From contig NZ_JAHBGC010000038.1 in assembly GCF_018390645.1 (NCBI RefSeq), positions 77,879-141,878 of the forward strand: a DNA stretch of 64,000 nt. The letters run 5' to 3'. Source of the DNA: Ancylobacter dichloromethanicus (lineage in GTDB: Bacteria > Pseudomonadota > Alphaproteobacteria > Rhizobiales > Xanthobacteraceae). Of this stretch, positions 56,636 to 64,000 are shown piece after piece. A model generated the notes under the pieces. It was not told where the DNA came from. It saw only the letters and a program-made list of their open reading frames with translations, and did not search any database. Every line of letters begins with the position of its first letter. Position 1 is the first letter of the stretch. The translations under genes were made by a program, and so were the position numbers.

Positions 56636-56806
56636 AACGCGATCGGACCATTTGTCACGCGCAATTTTTACACAGAAGCGACTAAATATCGGCGTTTCTG
56701 CTGCCCGTTTGACGAAATCCGCCGCCGCAGCAGAAGCGCTGCGACGCCTGATCTTGCCCCCGGACAGGTGTTCGGGAAGGTGTTGCGGCGAAGGGCGATC
56801 CATGTA

Positions 56807-56822
56807 TTGTACGACTATTCAA
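56807..56822. promoter_or_regulatory. BetI-operator-like palindrome 2
   Basis: TTGTACGACTATTCAA, extended by TA on each side (56805-56824, TATTG...CAATA). It sits just before the ribosome site of the betI-betB gene, an ideal place for autorepression. Confidence 0.6.
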
Positions 56823-56851
56823 TAGCCCTTCGCGACGATCAGGAGGTGCCG

Positions 56852-59023
56852 GTGGCCCGGGCGAATGCGCAGGCGCAGAAGCATCAGGCGCGGTTCGATC
56901 AGGAGGACGGTCAGGCCGGTGAGGCGCGTGGGGACGATGAGACCCGCCGCCGCGCGCCGGAAGATGTGCGCCGCCGCCAGCTGATCGACGCCACCATCGA
57001 TTCGCTGGCCGAGATCGGCTTCAACGCCTCCACGCTGTCGCAGATCGCCCGTCGGGCCGGCGTCTCGCCCGGGCTGGTGGCACATTATTTCGGCGATAAG
57101 GACGGGCTGCTGGAGGCGACGCTGCGTCACCTCTCGCTGCGGCTCTACCGTGCCACCGCGCAGCGGCTCGGCGCCGCCTGCACGCCCCGTGCCCGCGTGC
57201 AGGCGCTGATCGACGCCAATCTGGCGCCCGAGGAGTTCGACCAGCGCACGTCCAGCGTCTGGCTCGCCTTCTGGGGGCAGGTGCTGCATTCCGAGCGGCT
57301 GCGCCGGGTGCAGCGCATCTACCAGGCGCGCATGCTGGCCAATCTGCGTCACGATCTGCGCGGGCTGGTGGCGCCGGCCGATGTCCACCGCCTCGCCATC
57401 ACCATCGCCGCCGTCATCGACGGGCTGTGGCTGCGCTCCTCGCTTTCCGACGCCGGCGAGACCGATTCGGTCAGCGCGCGACAGGTCGCCGCGCTTTTCG
57501 TCGATGCCCAGATCGCCGCCGCCGCGCCGGCGCTTTCCACCAACGGACCCTCGACCATGAGCACCCCTCCCAAGCCGCACGCCAACCATATTGGCGGGCA
57601 TTACCGCCCCACCGGCGGCGCCACCTTCACCACCTCCAACCCCGCCACCGGCGAGGTGCTGGCGGAGATCGAGATCGCCGGCGAGGCGGAGGTCGACGCC
57701 GCGGTGGCCGCCGCGCGCACGGGTCAGAAGACATGGGCGGCGATGACCGGGGCCGAGCGCGGGCGCATTCTCCGGCGCGCGGTGGATTTGCTGCGCGCCC
57801 GCAATGACGAACTGGCGCGGCTGGAGACGCTCGACACCGGCAAGCCGATCCAGGAAACCAGCGTGGTCGACGTGCTCTCGGGCGCGGAGTGCCTGGAATA
57901 TTATGCCGGCCTCGCCGCCACGCTGTCGGGCGAGCATGTGGATCTGGGGCCCAGCGCCTTCGGCTATACCCGCCGCGAGCCGCTCGGCATCGTCGCCGGC
58001 ATCGGCGCGTGGAACTACCCGTTGCAGATCGCCTGCTGGAAATCCGCCCCCGCACTGGCTTGCGGAAACGCGATGATCTTCAAGCCGGCGGAACTGACCC
58101 CGCTCACCGCGCTGAAGCTGGCCGAAATCTACGCCGAGGCCGGCGTGCCCGAGGGCGTGTTCAGCGTCGTGCAGGGCTTTGCCGATACCGGGCGGCTGCT
58201 CACCCGCCATCCCGGCATCGCCAAGGTGTCGCTCACCGGCGAGGTCGGGACGGGCAAGAAGGTGATGGCGGATGCCGCCGGCACGCTGAAATATGTGACG
58301 CTGGAACTCGGCGGAAAGTCGCCGCTGATCGTGTTCGAGGATGCCGATCTCGACGACGCGGTGTCCGGCGCCATGCTGGCGAACTTCTATTCCGCCGGCG
58401 AGGTCTGTTCCAACGGCACCCGCGTCTTCGTGCATGAGCGCGTGCGCCCCGCCTTCCTCGAAAAGCTGAAGGAGCGCGTGGCGAGGATGGTGGTCGGCGA
58501 CCCGCTGGACCCGGCGACGCAGGTCGGCGCGCTGATCTCGCCCGAGCATATGGAGAAGGTGCTGTCCTATATCGAGAAGGGCAGGGCCGAGGGCGCCAGG
58601 CTGCTCGCCGGCGGCCACCGCGTCACGACAGGGGCGCTGGGCAAGGGCTGCTTCATTGCCCCCACCGTGTTCGACGGCTGCGACGAGGCGATGAGCATCG
58701 TGCGCGAGGAGATTTTCGGCCCGGTGATGGCGGTGCTGTCCTTCACCGACGAGGACGAGGTGATCGCCCGCGCCAACGACACCGATTTCGGCCTTGCCGC
58801 CGGCGTGTTCACCCGCGACCTCGCGCGCGGGCACCGGGTGATCGCCCAGCTTCAGGCCGGCACCTGCTGGATCAACCATTACAACATCACGCCGATCGAG
58901 CTGCCCTTCGGCGGGGTCAAGCAGTCCGGGCTCGGGCGCGAGAACGGCAGGGCGGCGATCGAGCATTACACCCAGCTCAAGAGCGTCTACGTCAATCTCG
59001 GCCGCGTCGAGGCGCCCTACTGA
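56852..59023 (+). CDS. BetI-BetB: TetR-type repressor continuous with betaine aldehyde dehydrogenase
   Basis: One uninterrupted frame of 723 codons. It starts at GTG 56852, 5 bases after a perfect AGGAGG. Residues 1-40 are a polar extension. Residues about 42-230 are Bet[60 protein letters not shown] and a C-terminus [10 protein letters not shown]. After a short linker ([11 protein letters not shown]), residue 236 begins [18 protein letters not shown], a normal BetB start, and BetB runs to the end. No stop codon separates them. Either this is a true fusion, or BetB also starts internally at 57557, or a one-base change removed a BetI stop that would overlap the betB ATG (ATGA in the next frame). 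BetI represses bet genes until choline appears; BetB oxidises betaine aldehyde to glycine betaine. Confidence 0.8.
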   Translation: MARANAQAQKHQARFDQEDGQAGEARGDDETRRRAPEDVRRRQLIDATIDSLAEIGFNASTLSQIARRAGVSPGLVAHYFGDKDGLLEATLRHLSLRLYRATAQRLGAACTPRARVQALIDANLAPEEFDQRTSSVWLAFWGQVLHSERLRRVQRIYQARMLANLRHDLRGLVAPADVHRLAITIAAVIDGLWLRSSLSDAGETDSVSARQVAALFVDAQIAAAAPALSTNGPSTMSTPPKPHANHIGGHYRPTGGATFTTSNPATGEVLAEIEIAGEAEVDAAVAAARTGQKTWAAMTGAERGRILRRAVDLLRARNDELARLETLDTGKPIQETSVVDVLSGAECLEYYAGLAATLSGEHVDLGPSAFGYTRREPLGIVAGIGAWNYPLQIACWKSAPALACGNAMIFKPAELTPLTALKLAEIYAEAGVPEGVFSVVQGFADTGRLLTRHPGIAKVSLTGEVGTGKKVMADAAGTLKYVTLELGGKSPLIVFEDADLDDAVSGAMLANFYSAGEVCSNGTRVFVHERVRPAFLEKLKERVARMVVGDPLDPATQVGALISPEHMEKVLSYIEKGRAEGARLLAGGHRVTTGALGKGCFIAPTVFDGCDEAMSIVREEIFGPVMAVLSFTDEDEVIARANDTDFGLAAGVFTRDLARGHRVIAQLQAGTCWINHYNITPIELPFGGVKQSGLGRENGRAAIEHYTQLKSVYVNLGRVEAPY
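57557..59023 (+). CDS. betB: Betaine aldehyde dehydrogenase (BetB moiety; possible internal start)
   Basis: If translated alone, this gives a 488-residue NAD(P)-dependent aldehyde dehydrogenase, the normal BetB length. Marks are [60 protein letters not shown], the general base Glu in [19 protein letters not shown], the catalytic cysteine in [16 protein letters not shown] (residue 284 of BetB) and [20 protein letters not shown]. Only GGA precedes the ATG, so independent initiation would be weak. It shares its frame with BetI upstream and its stop overlaps betA by one base (TGATG). Confidence 0.85.
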   Translation: MSTPPKPHANHIGGHYRPTGGATFTTSNPATGEVLAEIEIAGEAEVDAAVAAARTGQKTWAAMTGAERGRILRRAVDLLRARNDELARLETLDTGKPIQETSVVDVLSGAECLEYYAGLAATLSGEHVDLGPSAFGYTRREPLGIVAGIGAWNYPLQIACWKSAPALACGNAMIFKPAELTPLTALKLAEIYAEAGVPEGVFSVVQGFADTGRLLTRHPGIAKVSLTGEVGTGKKVMADAAGTLKYVTLELGGKSPLIVFEDADLDDAVSGAMLANFYSAGEVCSNGTRVFVHERVRPAFLEKLKERVARMVVGDPLDPATQVGALISPEHMEKVLSYIEKGRAEGARLLAGGHRVTTGALGKGCFIAPTVFDGCDEAMSIVREEIFGPVMAVLSFTDEDEVIARANDTDFGLAAGVFTRDLARGHRVIAQLQAGTCWINHYNITPIELPFGGVKQSGLGRENGRAAIEHYTQLKSVYVNLGRVEAPY

Positions 59024-60693
59024 TGCAGGACGGCGCCCACGACCTGTTCGACTATGTCATCATCGGCGCCGGCTCGGCTGGCTGCGTGCTGGCCGACCGG
59101 CTGAGCGCGGACGGCGCCAACCGGGTGCTGGTGCTGGAATTTGGCGGCTCCGACCGCTCCGTGTTCATCCAGATGCCGAGCGCGCTCTCCATCCCGATGA
59201 ACATGAAGAAATACAACTGGATGTATGAGAGCGAGCCCGAGCCGGGGCTGGGCGGGCGGCGCATGCACTGCCCGCGCGGCAAGGTGCTGGGCGGCTCTTC
59301 CTCGATCAACGGCCTCGTCTATATGCGCGGCGCACCGGCGGATTTCGACCGCTGGCAGCAGGAGGGCGCGCAGGGCTGGTCCTATGCCGACGTGCTGCCC
59401 TATTTCAAGCGGGCGGAGAGCCGGCGCGAGGGCGGCGACGCCTATCGCGGCGGCGACGGGCCGCTGGCGACACGCTACGGCACGCTGGAGAACCCGCTCT
59501 ACCGCGCCTTCATCACAGCGGCGCAGCAGGCCGGCTATCCCGCCAGCGACGACGTGAACGGCTACCGCCAGGAAGGCTTCGGCCGCATGGACATGACCGT
59601 CAGGGACGGCGTGCGCTGGTCGGCGGCCAATGCCTATCTGAAGCCGGCGATGAAGCGCGCCAATCTGAAGGTCGAGACCCATGCGCGGGCCGAGCGCATC
59701 CTGTTCGAGGGGCGCCGCGCCATCGGCGTGCGCTGGTCGCGCGGGGGCACGACGCACGAGGTGCGGGCGGCGCGCGAGGTGATCCTGTGCGGCGGCCCGA
59801 TCAATTCGCCGCAACTGCTCAAGCTCTCCGGGATCGGGGCGGCGGAGGAACTGCGGCCGCTCGGCATCGACATCATGGCCGACCGGCCGGGGGTGGGGGA
59901 GAACCTGCAGGACCATCTGGAGGTCTATTTCCAGCAGGCCTGCACCCAGCCGATCACGCTTTATTCCAAGATGGGGCTGTTCGCCCGCGGCCTGATCGGG
60001 GCGCGCTGGCTGCTGCGGAAGGACGGGCTCGGCGCCACCAACCATTTCGAGGCCTGCGGCTTCATCCGCTCGGGTCCCGGCGTGGCCTCGCCTGATATCC
60101 AGTACCATTTCCTGCCGCTCGCCGTGACCTATGACGGGCAGGGGCTGGCAAGCGAACATGGCTACCAGGCCCATGTCGGGCCGATGCGGGCGAAGAGCCG
60201 GGGCTGGGTGCGGCTGGCCTCGGCCGACCCGCTGGAGGCGCCGCACATCCGCTTCAACTACCTCACCCACCCCGACGACCGCGCCGAGTTCCGGGCCGCG
60301 GTGCGCCTCACCCGCGAGATCTTCGCCCAGGAGGCCTTCGCGCCCTATCGCGGGCGGGAGATCGCGCCGGGCGCGCAGGTGGTGAGCGACGAGGCGATCG
60401 ACGCCTTCGTCGCGGCGAAGGCGGAGAGCGCCTATCACCCCTCCTGCACCTGCCGCATGGGCGCGCCCTCGGACCCGCTGGCGGTGCTGGACCCGCAGAT
60501 GCGGGTGATCGGGGTGGAGGGGCTGCGGGTGGTGGATTCCTCCGCCATGCCGTCGATCACCAACGCCAATCTGAACGCGCCGACCATCATGATGGCGGAG
60601 AAGGCCGCCGATCATATTCTCGGCCGGCCGCTGCTGGCGCCGTCCGATGCCCCGGTCTATGCCGCGCCGGACTGGGTGCGGGCGCAGCGCTAG
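59023..60693 (+). CDS. betA: BetA, choline dehydrogenase
   Basis: A 556-residue FAD-dependent GMC oxidoreductase that oxidises choline to betaine aldehyde, membrane-associated and linked to the respiratory chain. The FAD motif DYVIIGAGSAGCVLADRLS is at residue 8. Other marks are GKVLGGSSSINGLVYMRGAP, CGGPINSPQLLKLSGIG, the catalytic His in SAYHPSCTCRMG, and NLNAPTIMMAEKAADHI. Its ATG overlaps the BetB stop, so the genes are coupled. No betC (choline sulfatase) is present. Confidence 0.95.
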   Translation: MQDGAHDLFDYVIIGAGSAGCVLADRLSADGANRVLVLEFGGSDRSVFIQMPSALSIPMNMKKYNWMYESEPEPGLGGRRMHCPRGKVLGGSSSINGLVYMRGAPADFDRWQQEGAQGWSYADVLPYFKRAESRREGGDAYRGGDGPLATRYGTLENPLYRAFITAAQQAGYPASDDVNGYRQEGFGRMDMTVRDGVRWSAANAYLKPAMKRANLKVETHARAERILFEGRRAIGVRWSRGGTTHEVRAAREVILCGGPINSPQLLKLSGIGAAEELRPLGIDIMADRPGVGENLQDHLEVYFQQACTQPITLYSKMGLFARGLIGARWLLRKDGLGATNHFEACGFIRSGPGVASPDIQYHFLPLAVTYDGQGLASEHGYQAHVGPMRAKSRGWVRLASADPLEAPHIRFNYLTHPDDRAEFRAAVRLTREIFAQEAFAPYRGREIAPGAQVVSDEAIDAFVAAKAESAYHPSCTCRMGAPSDPLAVLDPQMRVIGVEGLRVVDSSAMPSITNANLNAPTIMMAEKAADHILGRPLLAPSDAPVYAAPDWVRAQR

Positions 60694-60703
60694 CGCACGT
60701 TCC

Positions 60704-60728
60704 GATCTGATTGCATCGCAATCAGATC
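60704..60728. repeat. Palindrome of a common Hyphomicrobiales intergenic repeat
   Basis: GATCTGATTGC (60704-60714) and GCAATCAGATC (60718-60728) pair perfectly around ATC, 11 bases after the betA stop. The following TCCGAAAATGCTCTAG (60788-60803) is also a familiar repeat end and overlaps the stop of the PAP2 gene. It could end betA transcripts; the T-run is absent. Confidence 0.6.
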
Positions 60729-60798
60729 GTTAAAACGTTCTCTATCCGTAATTCGGAGCCTGATCCGCACGCCAATCGGGCGCCCGTCCGAAAATGCT

Positions 60799-61803
60799 CT
60801 AGGAGCCGTTGGGCGCGGCGTTGCCGAAGCCGACCGTAGCGCCGCCGCCCTGCGCATGGCCCGCCGGCGGGCGGCCTGTCGTATCCGCCCCGGCGGCCGT
60901 GCCCGGCGCGGTGCCGAGCCGGCGGGGATTGCGCAGGGCGATGCGCTGGCTGGCGAAAAAGCTGGCGATGGCGCCGCGCGCCCGCGCCAGCCGGACGGAC
61001 AGGCCGCGGCGGAAGGCGGCGCGGTCGGCGGCCATGCGATGGCCGAGCGCGGTCAACTGCCGCTCCAGCGCTTCATCCGACAGGGTGTCGCGGCAGTGCA
61101 CGAAGATGAGGTGGCGCAGCGCAGCGGCCAGCACCAGCATCAGGCCGATGGAAATGAGCACGTCGGAAAGGAAATGCGCCCCGAAGGCGATGCGGTTCAG
61201 GCTGACCGTGGCGACGAAGACGCTCAGCAGTGCGCCGACCTGCCAGCGCCATTCACGCGGCAGGAAGAGGATGAGCGGCAGCAGGCAGGCGGCGGTGGCC
61301 GCCTCTCCCGACGAGAAGGAGCGGTTGGCGAGCCCTTCCGGCCCCACCATCCAGGCGGGCAGAAACGGCCACATGCCGCCGAATTCCTCGACATTCACCG
61401 GCCGCGGCCTGCCCCAGAAAGGCTTCAGCAGCCCGTTCACCAGCAGGACGGGGCCGGTCAGGAACAGGGTGATGAAGAAGAGCGACATTCGCGGCGGCAG
61501 CAGGCTCGGCTTGGAGGGGTAGGAGAGCTTGAGGACGATCACCACGACCAGGACAATGGGAAGCGTCATCGCCAGATTGGAAGCGAAATTGCGGAAACTC
61601 CTCAGCAGCTCGATGCGGGCGGCGGGAAAGCCGGTGCCGGGCTGAAAGAAAATATGTGAGATATTGCGGTCGATTGCCGGGAATACGAGAAACAACAAAG
61701 ATAAAATCAGCAACGACGTAGCGAAAGCTACGACCGGCGTCCGGTAAAACCAACGAATTACGGAGAAAGAGAAAGGCGCCCGGCTAAACATGTCGCTCGT
61801 CAT
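60799..61803 (-). CDS. PAP2-family membrane phosphatase with altered active site
   Basis: A 334-residue protein with about six membrane helices. PAP2 motif 1 is NGLLKPFWGRPRP (Lys...Arg-Pro), motif 2 reads NRSFSSGEAATAACL where PSGH is normal, and motif 3 is NRIAFGAHFLSDV (Arg...His...Asp). The motif 2 His is thus Glu. Such proteins dephosphorylate membrane lipids, for example lipid A or undecaprenyl-PP. The C-terminal 90 residues are basic and then Gly/Ala/Pro-rich. The ATG at 61803 lies in AT-rich DNA without a clear ribosome site; the ATG at 61791 is possible. Confidence 0.82.
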   Translation of the reverse strand: MTSDMFSRAPFSFSVIRWFYRTPVVAFATSLLILSLLFLVFPAIDRNISHIFFQPGTGFPAARIELLRSFRNFASNLAMTLPIVLVVVIVLKLSYPSKPSLLPPRMSLFFITLFLTGPVLLVNGLLKPFWGRPRPVNVEEFGGMWPFLPAWMVGPEGLANRSFSSGEAATAACLLPLILFLPREWRWQVGALLSVFVATVSLNRIAFGAHFLSDVLISIGLMLVLAAALRHLIFVHCRDTLSDEALERQLTALGHRMAADRAAFRRGLSVRLARARGAIASFFASQRIALRNPRRLGTAPGTAAGADTTGRPPAGHAQGGGATVGFGNAAPNGS

Positions 61804-61959
61804 ATTTGTTCGAGAGGCGGTAGTATTACCACCTCAAGAATAAAAAAGCAGCGCTTGATGACGCATGAATGAAGAAACGGCCGGGCGCCTGTCGGCGCCA
61901 CGAACGAAACAACCGCTCCGCGCGCCTGTTCGGAACGGCCCGGCCGGAGGCGAAAAGCC

Positions 61960-62035
61960 GGGATCGTCTACCACGATACCGTCACGGTCCGGGTCCCGGA
62001 CGGAACCGGCGGTCGTGGCGGGATGACGGGGGTGG
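61960..62035. repeat. Palindromic intergenic element before the ETF genes
   Basis: Contains GTCCGGG-T-CCCGGAC (61987-62001) and flanking GCCGGGATCGT / CGGGATGACGG sequence of the kind seen in repeated elements elsewhere in this window. It lies between the PAP2 gene and the end of the ETF beta-like gene. Confidence 0.45.
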
Positions 62036-62055
62036 AGGTGATTCCGAACCGGCTC

Positions 62056-62823
62056 TCAGCGGCCCGGCAGCAGGCCGAGCGCGCGCAGGTGCTGGAGAAT
62101 CTCGCCCGCCGCCTCTTCGGGCGAAGGGGCGACCAGCAGGCGGCCCCCGCCGCTCGCGGATTCGGTCGCGGCCTTCAGCCGTTCGGCGGCGGAGGCGCCG
62201 GCGCCCGCCCGGGCGATGAGTTTCGGACGCGGCCGGTAGGGGCGCTCCTCGCTGGCGGGGCGCGCGGGCTCGGCGGCGGACGGGCCGGCCTGCACGTCGA
62301 CGATGCCCCGCCGCGCGGCGGCGAAGGCGAAGGGCGCCGGCGCCGGGGCGGCGGGATGCACGGTGACGACCGCCGGCAGCCGGATCACCAGCCGCCGCCG
62401 CGCGCCGCGCGCCAGTGCCTGCTCGACGATCAGCGTGCCGGGCGCGGCGCCTGGCGCCAGCGCCACGGCGTCGGCGACGATCGGCAGGCCGAGCGCGCGC
62501 GCCAGCGCATAGGGCAGCAGGCCGGAATCCTCGCCGCCCTGGCCGGCGCGACCGGCGAGCACGAGATCGAAACCGCCCGACGCCAGCGCGGCGGCGAGGC
62601 CGGGCACGGGGTCGTCCTCGGCCTCGCTCGCCAGATGGATGAGGCGCGGCAGGCCGTGGCCGAGCGCGTCGCGCAGCGGGCCGATGTCGGGGCCGGCATG
62701 CAGGCCGGTGACCTCATCGCTGAGACCGAGCGCGAGGCCCAGCGCCTGAAGTTCCACCGGCACCGGCGCGGGGCGGCCGGAGACCGGGTGGCGGCCGGCG
62801 GAGAGGAGAACGGCGATCCTCAC
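62056..62823 (-). CDS. Electron-transfer flavoprotein beta-like subunit (betaine/dimethylglycine type)
   Basis: A 255-residue cytoplasmic protein of the ETF beta family. It starts MRIAVLLSAGRHPVSGRPAP and has GFDLVLAGRAGQGGEDSGLL, the AMP-binding-like loop, then LPYALARALGLPIVADAVAL and RLVIRLPAVVTVHP. The C-terminus is Ala/Pro-rich. It accepts electrons from a flavin dehydrogenase and passes them to ETF-quinone oxidoreductase. Its start overlaps the alpha gene stop by four bases (ATGA). The sequence type and the bet/cho neighbourhood suggest dimethylglycine or stachydrine demethylation, not beta-oxidation. Confidence 0.85.
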   Translation of the reverse strand: MRIAVLLSAGRHPVSGRPAPVPVELQALGLALGLSDEVTGLHAGPDIGPLRDALGHGLPRLIHLASEAEDDPVPGLAAALASGGFDLVLAGRAGQGGEDSGLLPYALARALGLPIVADAVALAPGAAPGTLIVEQALARGARRRLVIRLPAVVTVHPAAPAPAPFAFAAARRGIVDVQAGPSAAEPARPASEERPYRPRPKLIARAGAGASAAERLKAATESASGGGRLLVAPSPEEAAGEILQHLRALGLLPGR

Positions 62824-64000
62824 GGCTGGCGCTCCGGTTGCCGGGCTTCATCCTGGAGGAGCCTCAAGAGCGCCGGCATCACAAGCTGCGCGTCCGCCAC
62901 CACGGCGAGCCCGGCGCGCTCGATCATCGCGGCGTGCAGGTCGGTGTTGACGGCGATCACATGCTCGCACCTGGCCACGCCCTGCAGGTGCTGCGGCGCG
63001 CCGGCGATGCCGAGGGCGAAATAGCCGCGCGCGTCGAGCACTGTGCCGGAGGCGCCGACCTGCGCGCTGCGCGGCATCAGCCCGGCATCGCACAGCATGC
63101 GGCTGGCGCCGGGGGTGGCGTTCAGCGCCGCCACCAGTGCCCGGAAGGTGGCGAGGTCGGTGACGCCATTGCCGGCGGAAACGACGAAATCGGCTTCCGC
63201 CAGCGGCACTTTCGCCGGATCGGCCGGAATGAACTCGGCGGAGAGGATGCCGCCGCCGGTCGGCTCGGGGAAGGCGAATGCGACCGGCAGGGCCTCGTGC
63301 CGGCTGCCGGCATGGGGGGCGACGGCGTCGGGGGCGAGGCTGATCAGGCGCGGCGGGGCGCGGCGCTGCTCGACGCGGCGACCATGGGCGGCGCGGGTGA
63401 CGGCCTTGGGCGAGAGGCTCTCGGCGGCGGCGAAGAACGGCGCGCCCGACAGCGCGGCGAGGCGGCGGGCGAGATCGCCGCCATCCGCGCTTTCGGGGAA
63501 GAGGACATGGCGCAGGTCGAGCGCGGCGAGCGCGGCGTTGAGCGCCAGCGCCTTCGCCTCGGGGTCATAGCCGGAGACGGGCAGGGCGAGCACGCGGTCG
63601 GCGCCGGCGGGGCCGAATTCCTCGCCGGGCCGCTCGACCAAAGCGAGCACCGCGCCGCCGCCGGCATCGGCCAGTGCCCGCGCGGCGCCGAACAGCTGGC
63701 GGTCGGCGGGGGTCAGCCGCCCGCCCGGCGCGTCCGGCACCAAGGCGACGAGATAGGCCGGCTCGGCGATCACCACGAGGCGCGGCGCGGCGTCTATTGC
63801 TGCCGTGATGGCGGAAGGTGCGGCCTCGGCGGCGGGCACGCGCTGGGCGCGGTCGAGCCGGCGGCGCGCCGTGCCGGGCACCAAGGCGAGCCGTTCCTCC
63901 GCCCTCGGGTCGCGGCGCAGGCGGCCGGTGGGCGCGGGGGTGGCGGCGAGGTCGAAGCGTGGGCGGGTGCCGCCGGCGACGCGGTGGGCGGCGCGCGCGG
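62820..64000 (-). CDS. Electron-transfer flavoprotein alpha-like subunit (betaine/dimethylglycine type), start beyond right edge
   Basis: At least 393 codons; the frame stays open to the window edge, so the true start is outside. The visible N-terminal part has LRRDPRAEERLALVPG, which I recognise from ETF alpha proteins next to dgcAB in betaine catabolism loci. Then come the ETF fold (PAYLVALVPDAPGGRLTPAD, DLRHVLFPESADGGDLARRL) and the FAD domain, with VGASGTVLDARGYFALGIAG, GAPQHLQGVARCEHVIAVNT and DADLH-like end. It pairs with the beta subunit encoded just downstream. Confidence 0.88.
   Translation of the reverse strand, partial: ARAAHRVAGGTRPRFDLAATPAPTGRLRRDPRAEERLALVPGTARRRLDRAQRVPAAEAAPSAITAAIDAAPRLVVIAEPAYLVALVPDAPGGRLTPADRQLFGAARALADAGGGAVLALVERPGEEFGPAGADRVLALPVSGYDPEAKALALNAALAALDLRHVLFPESADGGDLARRLAALSGAPFFAAAESLSPKAVTRAAHGRRVEQRRAPPRLISLAPDAVAPHAGSRHEALPVAFAFPEPTGGGILSAEFIPADPAKVPLAEADFVVSAGNGVTDLATFRALVAALNATPGASRMLCDAGLMPRSAQVGASGTVLDARGYFALGIAGAPQHLQGVARCEHVIAVNTDLHAAMIERAGLAVVADAQLVMPALLRLLQDEARQPERQP

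Larger units (their letters stand above)
56426..56851. other. Divergent choX / bet control region
   Basis: 426 bases between choX and the betI-betB gene, partly AT-rich (56600-56710). It carries two BetI-operator-like palindromes (56620-56635 and 56807-56822). No open frame here is gene-like. The second palindrome lies 18 bases before the AGGAGG ribosome site of the bet gene. Confidence 0.65.

Noticed and set aside
62056..64000. Ordinary beta-oxidation ETF (etfBA)
   Set aside because: Sequence character, the long N-terminal part of the alpha subunit and the choline/betaine neighbourhood fit the demethylation type better, though this was not tested by a search.

Overview
This is a high-GC chromosomal window from an alphaproteobacterium. 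The markers point to the Hyphomicrobiales: TrcR, the small DUF465, DUF1192, DUF1465, DUF2852 and DUF4164 proteins, a choXWV choline importer, and 6S RNA next to fthC. Xanthobacteraceae such as Ancylobacter, Starkeya or Xanthobacter is my inference from overall flavour and was not tested. Nearly all of the window is coding. I see no tRNA, rRNA, CRISPR array, prophage, transposase or integrase, so this looks like core genome with a few accessory patches.

Layout. 1-12 kb: the start of ispH, a YceI-family protein, the cell-cycle regulator trcR, propionyl-CoA synthetase prpE, two divergent DUF465 proteins, a one-cysteine peroxiredoxin, a periplasmic DsbD-alpha-like protein, a YqgE/AlgH protein, a membrane PAS-GGDEF-EAL protein, a Sel1-repeat protein and a divergent ThiE-like protein. 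12-16 kb: a large secreted Gly/Tyr-rich protein and a stand-alone PstB-type ATPase. 16-22 kb: central carbon genes in the order tkt, gap, pgk, class I aldolase, all on the minus strand with hairpins in the gaps. 22-29 kb: DUF4164-ZapA, SuhB, a MotA/TolQ-like plus OmpA-like motor pair with a GNAT enzyme, an MsbA-like ABC exporter, rpmE and DUF1465. 29-35 kb: DUF1192, a quinone oxidoreductase, 6S RNA, fthC, a YmdB-type phosphoesterase, an AT-rich FkbM methyltransferase and YebC. 35-42 kb: two transporters, a LysR/aldo-keto reductase divergent pair, ruvCAB, a TetR regulator and DUF2852.

42-53 kb holds the cell-envelope block ybgC-tolQRAB-pal-cpoB followed by tilS, ftsH and glmM. TolQ carries a signal-peptide-like N-terminal extension and TolB a Tat-like signal.

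53-64 kb is a choline/glycine-betaine region. choXWV imports choline, BetA and BetB oxidise it to glycine betaine, and at the right edge an ETF pair of the dimethylglycine-demethylation type probably serves betaine breakdown. The most unusual observation is that the repressor BetI and the enzyme BetB form one uninterrupted reading frame (56852-59023). Two near-identical palindromes upstream look like BetI operators.

Limits. Calls rest on motif and family recognition from reading the sequence; no searches were run. Start codons are marked where they are ambiguous.
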